The position numbers were made by a program, and so were the translations under genes. Shown one piece after another: positions 26,551 to 35,620 of a DNA stretch of 64,000 nt; position 1 is the stretch's first letter; every line of letters begins with the position of its first letter. This DNA comes from Bacillota bacterium (GTDB taxonomy: Bacteria; Bacillota; Clostridia; Christensenellales; Aristaeellaceae). The DNA lies in the NCBI GenBank assembly GCA_023425025.1, contig JAFADG010000024.1, forward strand, positions 206,316-270,315. The letters are read 5' to 3'. The notes under the pieces were generated by a model. The model ran no database searches, was not told where the DNA came from, and saw only the letters and a list, made by a program, of their open reading frames with translations.

Positions 26551-27510
26551 ATGAAAAGTGCAAAAGCCTCAGCGCTGTACGCCCCAGCGGCCCCGGTGCG
26601 CCGCCCGGGCAAATGGCAGCTTTTGTGGCAGCAGCGGCAGCTGATGTATATGTCGGTGCCCGTGCTTTTATATATTTTCTTGTTCAATTATTTCCCCATT
26701 TGGGGTTGGATCACGGCTTTCATGGATTATAACCCGGCCGCGCCGCTGCTTTCCAACCCATGGATCGGCTTGGAAAACTTCCGCTGGCTGTTCAGCCGGC
26801 CGGAATTCATCCGCAGCATCCGCAACACCTTTGCCATGGCCACCATCAACCTGGTGCTGGGCTTCGTCTTTCCCATCGCCATGGCGCTTTTCCTCAATGA
26901 GATCAGACATAAGGGCTTCAAACGCACGGTGCAGACCGTGACCTACCTGCCGCACTTTTTAAGCTGGGTCATCGTCGTGGGGCTTGCGCAAAACGTGCTG
27001 GCCAGCGACGGCATCATCAACGAGCTTCTCACGAGGCTTGGCCTTGTCAGGCAGCCTGTTTTCTTTCTGGGCGAAGGCCGGTATTTCTGGTGGGTGGTTG
27101 GCGGCATCAACATTTGGAAAGAATGCGGCTGGTTCACCATCATCTATCTGGCGGCCATGTCCGCCATTGACCCCGCCTTGTATGAGGCAGCTGAAATCGA
27201 CGGCGCCGGGCGCTTCAAGCGCATGTTTTATATCACCCTGCCGGGCATCAAATCCACTTTCCTTGTATTGCTGATTATGAATATCGGCCATCTTATGGAG
27301 GCCGGCTTTGAAATACAGTACCTGATGGGACAAAACCTGGTGATGGACTGGTCACAGACCATTGATATTTTCGCGCTGAAATACGGCATCACCAAGGGGC
27401 AGTACAGCCGGGCCATCGCGGCCGGCATATTCAAGAGCACCGTTTCCATCGCATTGGTGCTGAGCGCCAATTTCCTTGTCAGAAAATTCGACGAAAACAC
27501 GCTGCTGTAA
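26551..27510 (+). CDS. Carbohydrate ABC transporter permease, LplB type
   Basis: A 319-aa permease with six membrane segments and a basic N-terminal tail. The EAA loop is YEAAEIDGAGRFKRMFYITLPG and the ending SANFLVRKFDENTLL is typical of LplB/YteP proteins. The site before the ATG is GCGAGGTG. It follows LplA after 247 bp containing two stem-loop elements. Confidence 0.92.
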   Translation: MKSAKASALYAPAAPVRRPGKWQLLWQQRQLMYMSVPVLLYIFLFNYFPIWGWITAFMDYNPAAPLLSNPWIGLENFRWLFSRPEFIRSIRNTFAMATINLVLGFVFPIAMALFLNEIRHKGFKRTVQTVTYLPHFLSWVIVVGLAQNVLASDGIINELLTRLGLVRQPVFFLGEGRYFWWVVGGINIWKECGWFTIIYLAAMSAIDPALYEAAEIDGAGRFKRMFYITLPGIKSTFLVLLIMNIGHLMEAGFEIQYLMGQNLVMDWSQTIDIFALKYGITKGQYSRAIAAGIFKSTVSIALVLSANFLVRKFDENTLL

Positions 27511-27552
27511 CGCCAGCAGGCAGTGCTGTTTTCCAGAAAGAAGGATGGTTCG

Positions 27553-28464
27553 ATGAGCAGTATTCCTGTTCGAAACAAGCATTTCCGACGGCACAGAACC
27601 TTTGAGATTCTTAATACCGCCGGCATGTGCATTTTGATGCTCATAACGCTGTACCCCGTGCTCAACACCCTTGCGCTGTCCTTCAACGACGGCACCGACG
27701 CCGTGCGGGGCGGCATCAAAATATGGCCGCGGATCTTCAGCCTGAAAAGCTATGAAACCATTTTTGTGGATGAAACGCTCTTTTCCGCGCTTTTCATCAC
27801 CGTGTCCCGCTCGGCGCTGCAAACGGTGCTCAACATCGTTTTGACATCCATGCTGGCCTACGCCCTCTCGCGCAGGGAGTATGTGCTGCGCAAGTTTATT
27901 ACCACCATGTTCATCCTGACCATGTATGTCAACGCGGGCCTGATCCCTAATTACCTGCTGATCAACAACACCCTGCGGCTTTCCAAATCCTTCTGGGTTT
28001 ACATCATTCCCACCATGATCAACTGCTTCAATATGATTGTGATCCGCACCTACATCATGAACCTGCCGGAAGCCATGGTCGAATCCGCCCGCATCGACGG
28101 CGCAGGCGACTTTTACCTGTTCTGGCGCATCATCTTCCCCTTGTGCATGCCGGTGCTGGCCACCGTGGCCCTGTTCGTGGCGGTGGGCGCGTGGAACAGC
28201 TGGTTCGATACGCACCTGTACAACGCCAGCAAATCATATTTGCATACGCTGCAATACATGCTGCGCATGAAGCTGGCCACCACCACCAACAGCGCCAATG
28301 CCGCCATGACGACGGCGGACGCCCTGACTTCCACGACCCTTACGACGCCCGTTACCATCCGCGCAGCCATCACCGTGGTATCCGCGGCCCCCATACTGGC
28401 GATTTACCCGCTTTTGCAGCGCTATTTCGTGGTGGGCCTGAGCATCGGCAGCGTCAAGGGCTGA
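27553..28464 (+). CDS. Carbohydrate ABC transporter permease, YtcP/LplC type
   Basis: A 303-aa permease. The EAA loop is VESARIDGAGDFYLFWRIIFPL (ESA rather than EAA) and the C-terminus LQRYFVVGLSIGSVKG matches YtcP. I start it at 27553, behind AGAAGGATG; the frame is open from 27523. Its last 11 bp overlap the stop of the convergent response-regulator gene (28454), so there is no room for a terminator and antisense overlap is likely. Confidence 0.9.
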   Translation: MSSIPVRNKHFRRHRTFEILNTAGMCILMLITLYPVLNTLALSFNDGTDAVRGGIKIWPRIFSLKSYETIFVDETLFSALFITVSRSALQTVLNIVLTSMLAYALSRREYVLRKFITTMFILTMYVNAGLIPNYLLINNTLRLSKSFWVYIIPTMINCFNMIVIRTYIMNLPEAMVESARIDGAGDFYLFWRIIFPLCMPVLATVALFVAVGAWNSWFDTHLYNASKSYLHTLQYMLRMKLATTTNSANAAMTTADALTSTTLTTPVTIRAAITVVSAAPILAIYPLLQRYFVVGLSIGSVKG

Positions 28465-29800
28465 TCCCCTGCCTGTAATCGACCGGCGTTTTCCCGTATA
28501 AGCGTTTGAAATGGGCCAGAAACAGCTTGTATTGCGTATAGCCTACCGCATCGGCAATTTTATGAACCGGCTGGGTTGATGTGAGCATCAGCTCAGCCGC
28601 TTTTTGTACCCGGAAATCGCTGAGGTATTCCCGGAACCCCGCCCCCGTCTCCTCCCGAAAGATGCGGCCAAGATACGTGGCGTTGTATCCCAGGGCGGCC
28701 GCCACATTTTCCAGCGTCAGCCGCTTTGCGTGATGCGCCTGCAAATATGCCTTCACCTGGTCGCTGATACGGTTTGCCGCCGGCGTCAAAAGCCGCATGA
28801 CAGCCTTGCCAAGCCGCAGAATATCCTGGCCGGGTTCCTTCAGCAGCGCGTTCAGCCTCTCCTGATCCTTTTCCAGCTGCCGCACGCACAGGTGGTAAAA
28901 CAGCTCATACGCTTTTGCCGTAAGATCGCTGCCCCGAAGCTGGCAAAACAGATTCAACACCCTTGTATGGCTTTCAAAAACATCATGCTGCAAAAGGGAC
29001 ACGGCCTGGGCCAGTTCCTGCACCCTGCGAATCAGCTCGGCGCCGCAGTCGTTCAATTGCGCGCATATCGTACGGTATTGTGACAGCATCTGTTCCGCCG
29101 ATTCCGTTTCCATGCCTATTAGATATTCCCTGGGCACAGCGGCCAATGTTTTTTCCAAATCGCAAAGCAATGTGTCCTTCATGCCATTCCGGCCGTACAG
29201 CACCAGCCACTCCCTGCCGTCCACAATATGGGTCGTGGCCCGGACATCCACATCGGCAAACGCATCCAGAATGCCGCTCACCTTTTCATAGGGCAGCGGC
29301 ATTCCCCAGGTAACAATGCGCCACGCGCCAGCCGGGAGCGCCGCTATCTTTTGCGTTTGCCCCATCAAAAGCGCCGTGACCTCCTGCTGATAGTCCGCCA
29401 TGGGCAGGCGATGCTTCAATTCCTTGTCGATCAGCTGCTTTCGCACATGCTCCAATACATCAGACGCTTCTTTTGCATCGATGGGCTTGAGCAAATACCC
29501 CGCCACCGAAAAACGCATGGCCTGCTGTGCATACTCGAAATCGCTGTAGCCGCTGACCACCAAAAAAGCGCCGTCATAGCCCCGCTCCCTGGCGGCATGC
29601 ATCAATTGGATGCCGTTCATATTCCGCATGTTGATATCCGTTACGATCAGGTGCGGCCTGGCACCGGGAAGCGCCTCCAGCGCCTTTTGCGCGCTGTCGC
29701 AAACCGCGCAAACCAAAAAACCTTCCCTGCCCCAATCGATGAGCAGTTGAAGCCCTTCCAGCGCCAACGGCTCGTCATCCACCAGCATCACGCGAAGCAT
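28454..29800 (-). CDS. YesN-type response regulator, AraC DNA-binding domain (RR2)
   Basis: A 448-aa regulator. The receiver domain (1-120) has the acidic pair in LVDDEP, the phospho-acceptor in LIVTDINM and lysine in LLKPID. The middle 200 residues are variable. The C-terminus is an AraC pair of helix-turn-helices (LTLENVAAALGYNATYLGRIFREETGAGF, KIADAVGYTQYKLFLAHFKRLYGKTPVDYRQ). It is 3 bp behind the kinase gene and convergent with the LplABC operon, which it probably controls. Confidence 0.93.
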   Translation of the reverse strand: MLRVMLVDDEPLALEGLQLLIDWGREGFLVCAVCDSAQKALEALPGARPHLIVTDINMRNMNGIQLMHAARERGYDGAFLVVSGYSDFEYAQQAMRFSVAGYLLKPIDAKEASDVLEHVRKQLIDKELKHRLPMADYQQEVTALLMGQTQKIAALPAGAWRIVTWGMPLPYEKVSGILDAFADVDVRATTHIVDGREWLVLYGRNGMKDTLLCDLEKTLAAVPREYLIGMETESAEQMLSQYRTICAQLNDCGAELIRRVQELAQAVSLLQHDVFESHTRVLNLFCQLRGSDLTAKAYELFYHLCVRQLEKDQERLNALLKEPGQDILRLGKAVMRLLTPAANRISDQVKAYLQAHHAKRLTLENVAAALGYNATYLGRIFREETGAGFREYLSDFRVQKAAELMLTSTQPVHKIADAVGYTQYKLFLAHFKRLYGKTPVDYRQGISP

Positions 29801-29803
29801 GGT

Positions 29804-31540
29804 TCACGCCCCTTTCATCGGCAGGCGGATGCTGACGATCATGCCGCGCTCCTGCGCGTTTTGAAGCTTCAGGCTGACTGTCTCGCCATAGTGCAGCTTC
29901 AATCTCCTGTAAATGTTTTGAAGGCCTACGCTGCCCTTCATATCCTCGGGGTCGGCAATCTGCCGCTGCAGATCCTGTAAGCGGCTGGGCTGAATGCCTA
30001 CCCCGTTGTCGCTCACCTCAATGAAGAGCATGCCCTCTTCCACCCTGGCGGCAATACGCACCACGCCTTGACCGCTGATGTGCTGTATGCCATGCTTGCA
30101 GGCGTTTTCCACCAATCCCTGCACACTCATCACGGGCACCAGGGCGCCCAGCGCTTCATCGCTTACATCAAATTCATAGCACAGCTTGTCCCCGAACCGG
30201 AACTGCTCAATTTTCAGCACCATGCGCACAAATTCCATCTCCTCAGAAAGCGGCAGGATATCCCGGGAGGTGTCCACCATGCGCCGGAGAATTTTTGACA
30301 AAGGCGTGATGATCTCCACCAGCTCGTTATACCCGTTGCGCACGCAAAGCACCAGGATGGCGTTGAGCGTATTGAACAAAAAATGCGGATCGATCTGCGC
30401 CTGCAGGTACTTCAGCTCCGCCCGCACATTCTCCAATTCCAGGCTCTTTTGATGCAGCTGCAGCACATAGATGTCATGAATCAGCTGTTTCAGCCTTTCC
30501 CCCATGGCGTTGAAGTGCTCCATCAGATCGCCGATTTCATCCTTGCCCATTTCCTTGGTGATAGGCGAAAAATGCTCGGCCGTAATGCTGTCCATATGCC
30601 GCAAAAGCCGCTGGCTGCGCAGCGCGATGGAGCGCGCGAACAAAAAGGACAAGAAGCCCGCGAACAGGGAGCAGCCCGCCCCCAGCAAAAGGCCCACCCA
30701 GATGGCGTTGCGTATGCTTGTCTCCATCGGCCCCTTGTTGATGTTGGCTACCAGGGTCCACCCCTTCATGGCCGTGCCCTCGCCAAAGGCCCGGGCAAGC
30801 TCCACCTTTGCCGGCGGCACGGTGTAGCGCTTGGCCACAACGCTGTCGGTCATGCTGCCAGGGTAACTGACGGCAGCACCATCCGGCGCCACCAGATACA
30901 CCGAAAGATACGCGTTTTCCTGCTCCACCACGCGGTGTATGGGTCCCATGTTCAAATCCAGCTTCAATATTTGGGCATAGGCGTAGTCATGGCTCATGGT
31001 GCGCAAAATGCTCAATTGCAGCCGGGTCCCAATTTCCGCCGTCTGCCTGACATAGGCCACCATCACAGGCGATTGGGTAATGGGATGGTTGGCGTACCAT
31101 TCCTCCGCCATAATGGCCGGGGTAAGGCGCGGGCAGTATCCGCCGTCAAATATGGTCGGATTGTCCGTGTACACGGAAATGCCGGTGACCTGCTCCACAT
31201 AGGCAAACAAATACCGGTTCATGATCGGCCGCAGCTCCAGGTAGTAGGACGCGTAATACCCTTGCGGCGTGGCATAGCGCCTGTTCATCAAAAGCCCCAG
31301 CTGTACATCGGAGGAAACGGCATTGCTCAGCGCCACCGCCTGGGAAAACTGCGTTTCCAGGGTGGTGTACACCCTGTCCAGGGACTGTACGGCGTTTTGA
31401 TATTCCCGCTGCCGGATTTCCGATGTCACGTTGGTCAAAACGTACGTTAAAAGCGCGGCGATGGGCAGCAGTACCCCCAGCAGGTACAGCAGTATGAACT
31501 TGCTGCGGATGGGCAAATCGTTGATCCGAAACCGCCTCAA
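29804..31540 (-). CDS. YesM-type membrane sensor histidine kinase
   Basis: A 578-aa kinase. A membrane segment at about 15-35, a 260-residue extracytoplasmic sensor, a second membrane segment near 290, a HAMP linker, and the His_kinase domain with phospho-acceptor His386 in QIDPHFLFNTLNAI. GLVENACKHGIQ and VSDNGVGIQ are the ATPase N and G1 boxes. I propose the TTG at 31540: GGAGGAAG precedes it and it overlaps the previous stop as TTGA (31537-31540); the frame continues upstream only inside the RR1 gene. It senses an extracellular sugar or binding protein and signals to one or both flanking regulators. Confidence 0.9.
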   Translation of the reverse strand: MRRFRINDLPIRSKFILLYLLGVLLPIAALLTYVLTNVTSEIRQREYQNAVQSLDRVYTTLETQFSQAVALSNAVSSDVQLGLLMNRRYATPQGYYASYYLELRPIMNRYLFAYVEQVTGISVYTDNPTIFDGGYCPRLTPAIMAEEWYANHPITQSPVMVAYVRQTAEIGTRLQLSILRTMSHDYAYAQILKLDLNMGPIHRVVEQENAYLSVYLVAPDGAAVSYPGSMTDSVVAKRYTVPPAKVELARAFGEGTAMKGWTLVANINKGPMETSIRNAIWVGLLLGAGCSLFAGFLSFLFARSIALRSQRLLRHMDSITAEHFSPITKEMGKDEIGDLMEHFNAMGERLKQLIHDIYVLQLHQKSLELENVRAELKYLQAQIDPHFLFNTLNAILVLCVRNGYNELVEIITPLSKILRRMVDTSRDILPLSEEMEFVRMVLKIEQFRFGDKLCYEFDVSDEALGALVPVMSVQGLVENACKHGIQHISGQGVVRIAARVEEGMLFIEVSDNGVGIQPSRLQDLQRQIADPEDMKGSVGLQNIYRRLKLHYGETVSLKLQNAQERGMIVSIRLPMKGA

Positions 31541-33042
31541 CCGTCTTCCTCCTTCCCGCCGTCTAGGCCCCGGTACGCGTTTGGGCTCATGGACATGCGC
31601 GTCCGAAACTGCCGGGAAAAATAATCCACATCCCGGAAACCGACGGCAAAAGCGATCTCGCCCACAGGGCGCGATGTCTGCCGAAGCAGCCGGCACGCGT
31701 GGTTCACCCGCACATCCAGCAAAAGGGTGTGAAACGCCTTGCCTGTGGTGCGAAGGATCAGCTGGCCCAGATAGGCCGGGTTCATATGCAGTTCCGCCGC
31801 GATTCTGCCGATGGACAGGGCCTTGTCATACTCCTTGTCCAGCGTATCCAAAACAGCGCGCACAGGCGCGGGATATCCATCCCCATTTTCGCCGGCTGTT
31901 TGATAAGACATGATCGCCCCGCAAAAGGCGTTCACCCATTCCTCCTGCCCCATGGCCTGCTGGCCCCAAAGCGCCCGCAAATTCTGCGCCCCTTGCGGCG
32001 GCCGGCCGGATTCGGGCCGGCCCAGCAAAAGCATGGTCTCCACCGTTTTGGCCATATAGCGCAAGGAAAAAAACGCGGGCTGCCGCTCCCTTACCAATGC
32101 GCGAAGCCGGTTCAACTGCTCCTGAAGGTCTTCGCTCCGGCCCTTTAACAGCGCCTCCACCAGCGCGGATGGAGCGGCCCGCGCCATCCAGCCGGATACG
32201 GCCGCGTCCACGGGGCGGTACATGCGCAAAGCGCCATGGGGCTCAAACAAAACGCCCATGGCGTCCAGCGCCTCACAAAGGCTGCGGCCAAAGCCCTCCG
32301 CGCCCCGGCCCACGCTTCCCACGCTTACCTGCGCCGCAATGCCAAAGCTTTGTTCCAGCAGCTTTTGCAGGCTTTGCAGCTTTGCAAAATCCCGGTCAAA
32401 CTGTTTGAGGCACAGGCCGCACTGATTGGCGGACAAAAGAAAAGGAACGCCGCCGTAATTGGCGATCATCAAAAGCGCGCCCTCCGGCAGCGCCTTTTGC
32501 GGCAGCGTGATGACGGCGCAGTAGCAGGGGTCCCCCCGCTTGATGTCCAGCAGCACGCCGGCCCGAAGCAGGCATTCCTCTCCGGTATCCCCGTTGGCGA
32601 TGCGGCGCATCACATGGTCCCGCAGAACAGGCATGCGCTCCCCTTCCGCCTGATCCATAATAGTGCGGGCGTCCAGCTCCGCCTTTACAGCCTCCAGCGT
32701 TTTGTGCACCTCGTCCCTGTCGATGGGCTTTACCAGATAGCCAAATGCATGGGACCGGATAGCGGACTGGGCGAACGCAAAATCCCTGTATCCGCTGTAG
32801 AACAGCACGATCGTCTGCGGATGATAATGATGCACGATCCCGGCAAGGTCCGTGCCCATCATGCCCGGCATGCGCACATCGGTGATCAGAAGATGTGGTT
32901 TGAAAGCGTCTATCAGGTGCAGCGCTTCCTGCGCGTTGGCAGCCTCCCCGCACACATGGAAGCCATGCTTCTCCCAATCGATCATCAGGCGCATGCCCTC
33001 CAGCATAAACGGCTCGTCATCCACAATCACAACACGGTACAA
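31537..33042 (-). CDS. YesN-type response regulator, AraC DNA-binding domain (RR1)
   Basis: A 501-aa regulator. The receiver has VIVDDEP, LLITDVRMPG and YLVKPID; the C-terminus has the AraC helix-turn-helix pair (LSIGRIAAELHMNPAYLGQLILRTTGKAF, GEIAFAVGFRDVDYFSRQFRTRMSMSPNAYR). The start is TTG at 33042 behind GGAGGGCAAATCGCA. It is the first gene of an RR-HK-RR operon; the kinase overlaps it by 4 bp. The extra length relative to RR2 lies in the middle domain. Confidence 0.9.
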   Translation of the reverse strand: MYRVVIVDDEPFMLEGMRLMIDWEKHGFHVCGEAANAQEALHLIDAFKPHLLITDVRMPGMMGTDLAGIVHHYHPQTIVLFYSGYRDFAFAQSAIRSHAFGYLVKPIDRDEVHKTLEAVKAELDARTIMDQAEGERMPVLRDHVMRRIANGDTGEECLLRAGVLLDIKRGDPCYCAVITLPQKALPEGALLMIANYGGVPFLLSANQCGLCLKQFDRDFAKLQSLQKLLEQSFGIAAQVSVGSVGRGAEGFGRSLCEALDAMGVLFEPHGALRMYRPVDAAVSGWMARAAPSALVEALLKGRSEDLQEQLNRLRALVRERQPAFFSLRYMAKTVETMLLLGRPESGRPPQGAQNLRALWGQQAMGQEEWVNAFCGAIMSYQTAGENGDGYPAPVRAVLDTLDKEYDKALSIGRIAAELHMNPAYLGQLILRTTGKAFHTLLLDVRVNHACRLLRQTSRPVGEIAFAVGFRDVDYFSRQFRTRMSMSPNAYRGLDGGKEEDG

Positions 33043-33102
33043 TGCGATTTGCCCTCCGCTTCATCAGGAAACGTATAAAAAAACGCATACAATATAATTG
33101 AT

Positions 33103-33131
33103 ATTATACAATTTCGAAACCGTTTTTGCAA
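33103..33131 (-). promoter_or_regulatory. Promoter of the RR1-HK-RR2 operon
   Basis: Reading leftwards: TTGCAA (33131-33126), 17 bp and TATAAT (33108-33103), about 60 bp before the TTG start. Confidence 0.65.
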
Positions 33132-33174
33132 GGATGAGTCGGTTTGCCCGGCATGCGTTTCCCCTAGATGCCAA

Positions 33175-33212
33175 AACAAAAAGCCTCCCACTCCTTAACC
33201 GAAGTGGGAAGC
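33175..33212 (-). terminator. Terminator of the FMN reductase operon
   Basis: On the minus strand TCCCACT pairs with AGTGGGA and is followed by GGCTTTTTGTTTTGG. It lies about 70 bp after the reductase stop and upstream of the two-component operon promoter. A second hairpin (GCCCGG/CCGGGC) is between it and the gene. Confidence 0.8.
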
Positions 33213-33279
33213 CCGCGCCCGGCACAATGAATGAAACAATGCGCCGGGCAATATCAAACCGCCAACGCTCATGGCAGGA

Positions 33280-33834
33280 TCATGCCGATAGCCGGCGTAC
33301 CCAATCTACCAGCGCCTCCAGGTACTGCTTCAAAAACCCTGTCAGGCTATCACCTATGACGGCGCCGTTTTCATCCAAGGCTGGAATAATGTTTCCAATG
33401 TATGCTTCCGGCTGCTGGAGTGTCGGTACGTTCAAAAACGCGAGGACCTGGCGCAGATGATGATTGGCGCCAAAGCCGCCAATCGCCCCCGGGGAGACGC
33501 TGACGACCCCGCCCGCCTTGCCGTTCCAGGCGCTGGCGCCGTACGGCCGCGAACCCACATCCAGCGCGTTTTTCAAAGCGGCGGGAAAGGAGCGGTTATG
33601 CTCCGGCGTCACAAACAATACGCCGTCCAGCGCCTTGACCGTATCCCGGAAGCTGACCCACTGCGCGGGCGGCGCTTCATCCAGGTCCTGGTTGTACATG
33701 GGCAGATTGCCAATATCGACGATGCGAAGCTCCACGCCCTCGGGCGCATGGGATACAAAAAAGTCCGCTACCGCGCGGCTGAAAGAATTTTTGCGCAGGC
33801 TGCCTACAAAGACGCCTATTACCTTGTTGCTCAT
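33280..33834 (-). CDS. NAD(P)H-dependent FMN reductase
   Basis: A 184-aa flavodoxin-fold protein. GSLRKNSFSRAVADFF is the FMN phosphate-binding loop and VTPEHNRSFPAALKNALD the isoalloxazine loop of the ChrR/azoreductase-like family. Such enzymes reduce quinones, azo dyes or chromate with NAD(P)H. GGAGGT precedes the ATG. It follows an Rrf2 regulator by 124 bp on the same strand, so it is probably the target of that regulator. Confidence 0.9.
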   Translation of the reverse strand: MSNKVIGVFVGSLRKNSFSRAVADFFVSHAPEGVELRIVDIGNLPMYNQDLDEAPPAQWVSFRDTVKALDGVLFVTPEHNRSFPAALKNALDVGSRPYGASAWNGKAGGVVSVSPGAIGGFGANHHLRQVLAFLNVPTLQQPEAYIGNIIPALDENGAVIGDSLTGFLKQYLEALVDWVRRLSA

Positions 33835-33958
33835 ACGTTTACCTCCATTTTATTCGTGTGGTCATCGTTCTTATATATGGAACTCCGGTCCATCCGATGC
33901 CGTAAAACGGGAGCGGAGGACGGAAGGATTTTCAATTTCGTTCAGCACCGGCGCATGC

Positions 33959-34369
33959 TTATCGCTGCAGCGAAACCAGAATATCCGTAAGGCTGACCCC
34001 GCCAAGGCGGTTTTCAAAATCCGACTGCACCTGCCCGTACACATGTGTCAGCGTACGCTCGATGTTGGCGCCCACCGGGCACTGGGGATTGGCATCCGTG
34101 TGGATGTCAAATACGCGACGTTCCTGCTCTACGGCGTGAAATACATCCAGTATGGTAATATCCGCGCTATCCCTGTTCAGGCCCACGACCCCCAGCTTTG
34201 TGCTGGTGCGGATCAGACCGGCTTGCTTGAGCCTGCTCATCAGCTTGCGCACCAGCGCTGGGTTGGTGCCGATGCTGCCCGCTATGCGGTCGGAGGTGAC
34301 GCTGGCATCCGGGTTCAGGGCAATCACACACAGGATGTGGATACCAACCGAAGTCTTTGTGGAAAACAT
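33959..34369 (-). CDS. Rrf2-family transcription repressor (YwnA-like)
   Basis: A 136-aa winged-helix protein. VTSDRIAGSIGTNPALVRKLMSRLKQAGLI is the DNA-binding helix-turn-helix. The C-terminal part has one cysteine only (NPQCPVGANIERTL), not the three-cysteine cluster of Fe-S types, so it resembles YwnA. I start it at the ATG at 34369, 7 bp behind AGGAGG. Its promoter carries an inverted repeat that fits autorepression. Confidence 0.88.
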   Translation of the reverse strand: MFSTKTSVGIHILCVIALNPDASVTSDRIAGSIGTNPALVRKLMSRLKQAGLIRTSTKLGVVGLNRDSADITILDVFHAVEQERRVFDIHTDANPQCPVGANIERTLTHVYGQVQSDFENRLGGVSLTDILVSLQR

Positions 34370-34380
34370 AACCAACCTCC

Positions 34381-34416
34381 TGTAACCATTATAGTTACAA
34401 ATAGAGTGATTGTCAA
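34381..34416 (-). promoter_or_regulatory. Promoter and operator of the Rrf2 gene
   Basis: Reading leftwards: TTGACA (34416-34411), 17 bp, TATAAT (34393-34388). The perfect inverted repeat TGTAAC-7-GTTACA (34381-34399) surrounds the -10 box. That is the position expected for an autorepressor; Rrf2 dimers bind such repeats. Confidence 0.75.
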
Positions 34417-34588
34417 GACCCTGATGAAAAAAAAGCTGATTTTCTTTTCGCCGCCCTGCCTGCAGGTACGAATCGGGATGGACAACCCCTTAAACACAGG
34501 CATATTCTTTTCGATATCATATCCCTGTTCACCAATCCCGCCGCCTCCCCATAGGCTATAAGGAATATAGACGAAAGGCGGATATGGT

Positions 34589-35587
34589 ATGGTCTCTATC
34601 TTATCCATCGATGGCGGGGGCATCCGGGGCATCATCCCCGCGGCATTTTTGACTACTTTTGAAAAACGGACAGGAAAGCCCATTTGCGAGCTGTTTGACC
34701 TCATCGCCGGCACATCGACAGGCGGGATTCTGGCCGCCTCGCTGACGGTGCCAAACAGCCGGGGCAAACCGGCGTACTCGGCGGAGCAGATACGCGCGGC
34801 ATACTTTGAGCATGGCGGGGCGGTGTTCCACCGCAGCCTCATCCGCAAGGTGACAACAATTGGCGGCCTCGTAAGGCCCATCTACTCGCCGCGTACGCTG
34901 GATAAAATGCTGCATACATATCTGGGTGACGCGCGGCTGCATGAAACGCTGACAGAAATTCTGGTCACGGCCTACGATATGACCAGCGATACGCCTTGGT
35001 TTTTCAAAACCTCCTTCGCAAAGGACCACAGGGAGCCGGACAATGATCCCCTGCTGACGCAGGTTGTCCGCGCGACGACCGCGGCCCCCACCTACTTCCC
35101 GCCCCTTTCCATGGAAGGCCATTGCATGATCGACGGCGGCGTGTTCGCGGCCAACCCGGCGCTGTGCGCTTATGCGCAGGCCCGCGTTATGTACCCTGAG
35201 GAGGAGAATATCCTGGTCGTATCCCTTGGCACCGGCTTGCAGGTGCAGGCGCGAGCCTGTTCCGAGGTGAAAAACTGGGGCATACTGCATTGGGCCGTGC
35301 CCATCAGCGGCGTCATGTTGAACTCCTCCAACGCAACGGTCAATTATCAGATGAACGCGCTGGCCGGCAGCAAAAATTATGTTCGCTTTCAAGTGCCGTT
35401 GGCGGCGGACGCTACCGGCATGGATGACGCCAGCGAAGAAAATATGCGCAAGCTGGATGAGCTTGCGCAAAAAGCAGTTGCGGAAGAATCGGACAGAATC
35501 AATCAGGTCTGCCGCGCTTTGGCAAAGCGGGGATCAAAGGCGACGGCTTTCAAATCCTACGGAAATGGCAGCATGCGCCTGGCATAA
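34589..35587 (+). CDS. Patatin-like phospholipase
   Basis: A 332-aa acyl hydrolase. SIDGGGIRGIIPA is the oxyanion loop, Ser43 in AGTSTGG the nucleophile and Asp182 in MIDGGVFAANPA the other half of the Ser-Asp dyad. There is no signal peptide. Cytosolic patatins of this size include both housekeeping lipases and CBASS effectors (CapV), but no nucleotide cyclase gene is next to it, so I assign no defence role. It stands alone, divergent from the Rrf2 gene. Confidence 0.88.
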   Translation: MVSILSIDGGGIRGIIPAAFLTTFEKRTGKPICELFDLIAGTSTGGILAASLTVPNSRGKPAYSAEQIRAAYFEHGGAVFHRSLIRKVTTIGGLVRPIYSPRTLDKMLHTYLGDARLHETLTEILVTAYDMTSDTPWFFKTSFAKDHREPDNDPLLTQVVRATTAAPTYFPPLSMEGHCMIDGGVFAANPALCAYAQARVMYPEEENILVVSLGTGLQVQARACSEVKNWGILHWAVPISGVMLNSSNATVNYQMNALAGSKNYVRFQVPLAADATGMDDASEENMRKLDELAQKAVAEESDRINQVCRALAKRGSKATAFKSYGNGSMRLA

Positions 35588-35620
35588 AGGCGGTTTGGAT
35601 ATTCCTCACGCCCGGCGCCT

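Noticed and set aside
30383..31450. A 355-aa open frame on the plus strand
   Set aside because: Antisense to the histidine kinase with complete motifs.
34589..35587. Patatin-like lipase as a CBASS or other phage-defence effector
   Set aside because: No CD-NTase, ubiquitin-like or other defence gene is adjacent; the flanks are a redox operon and a diguanylate cyclase.
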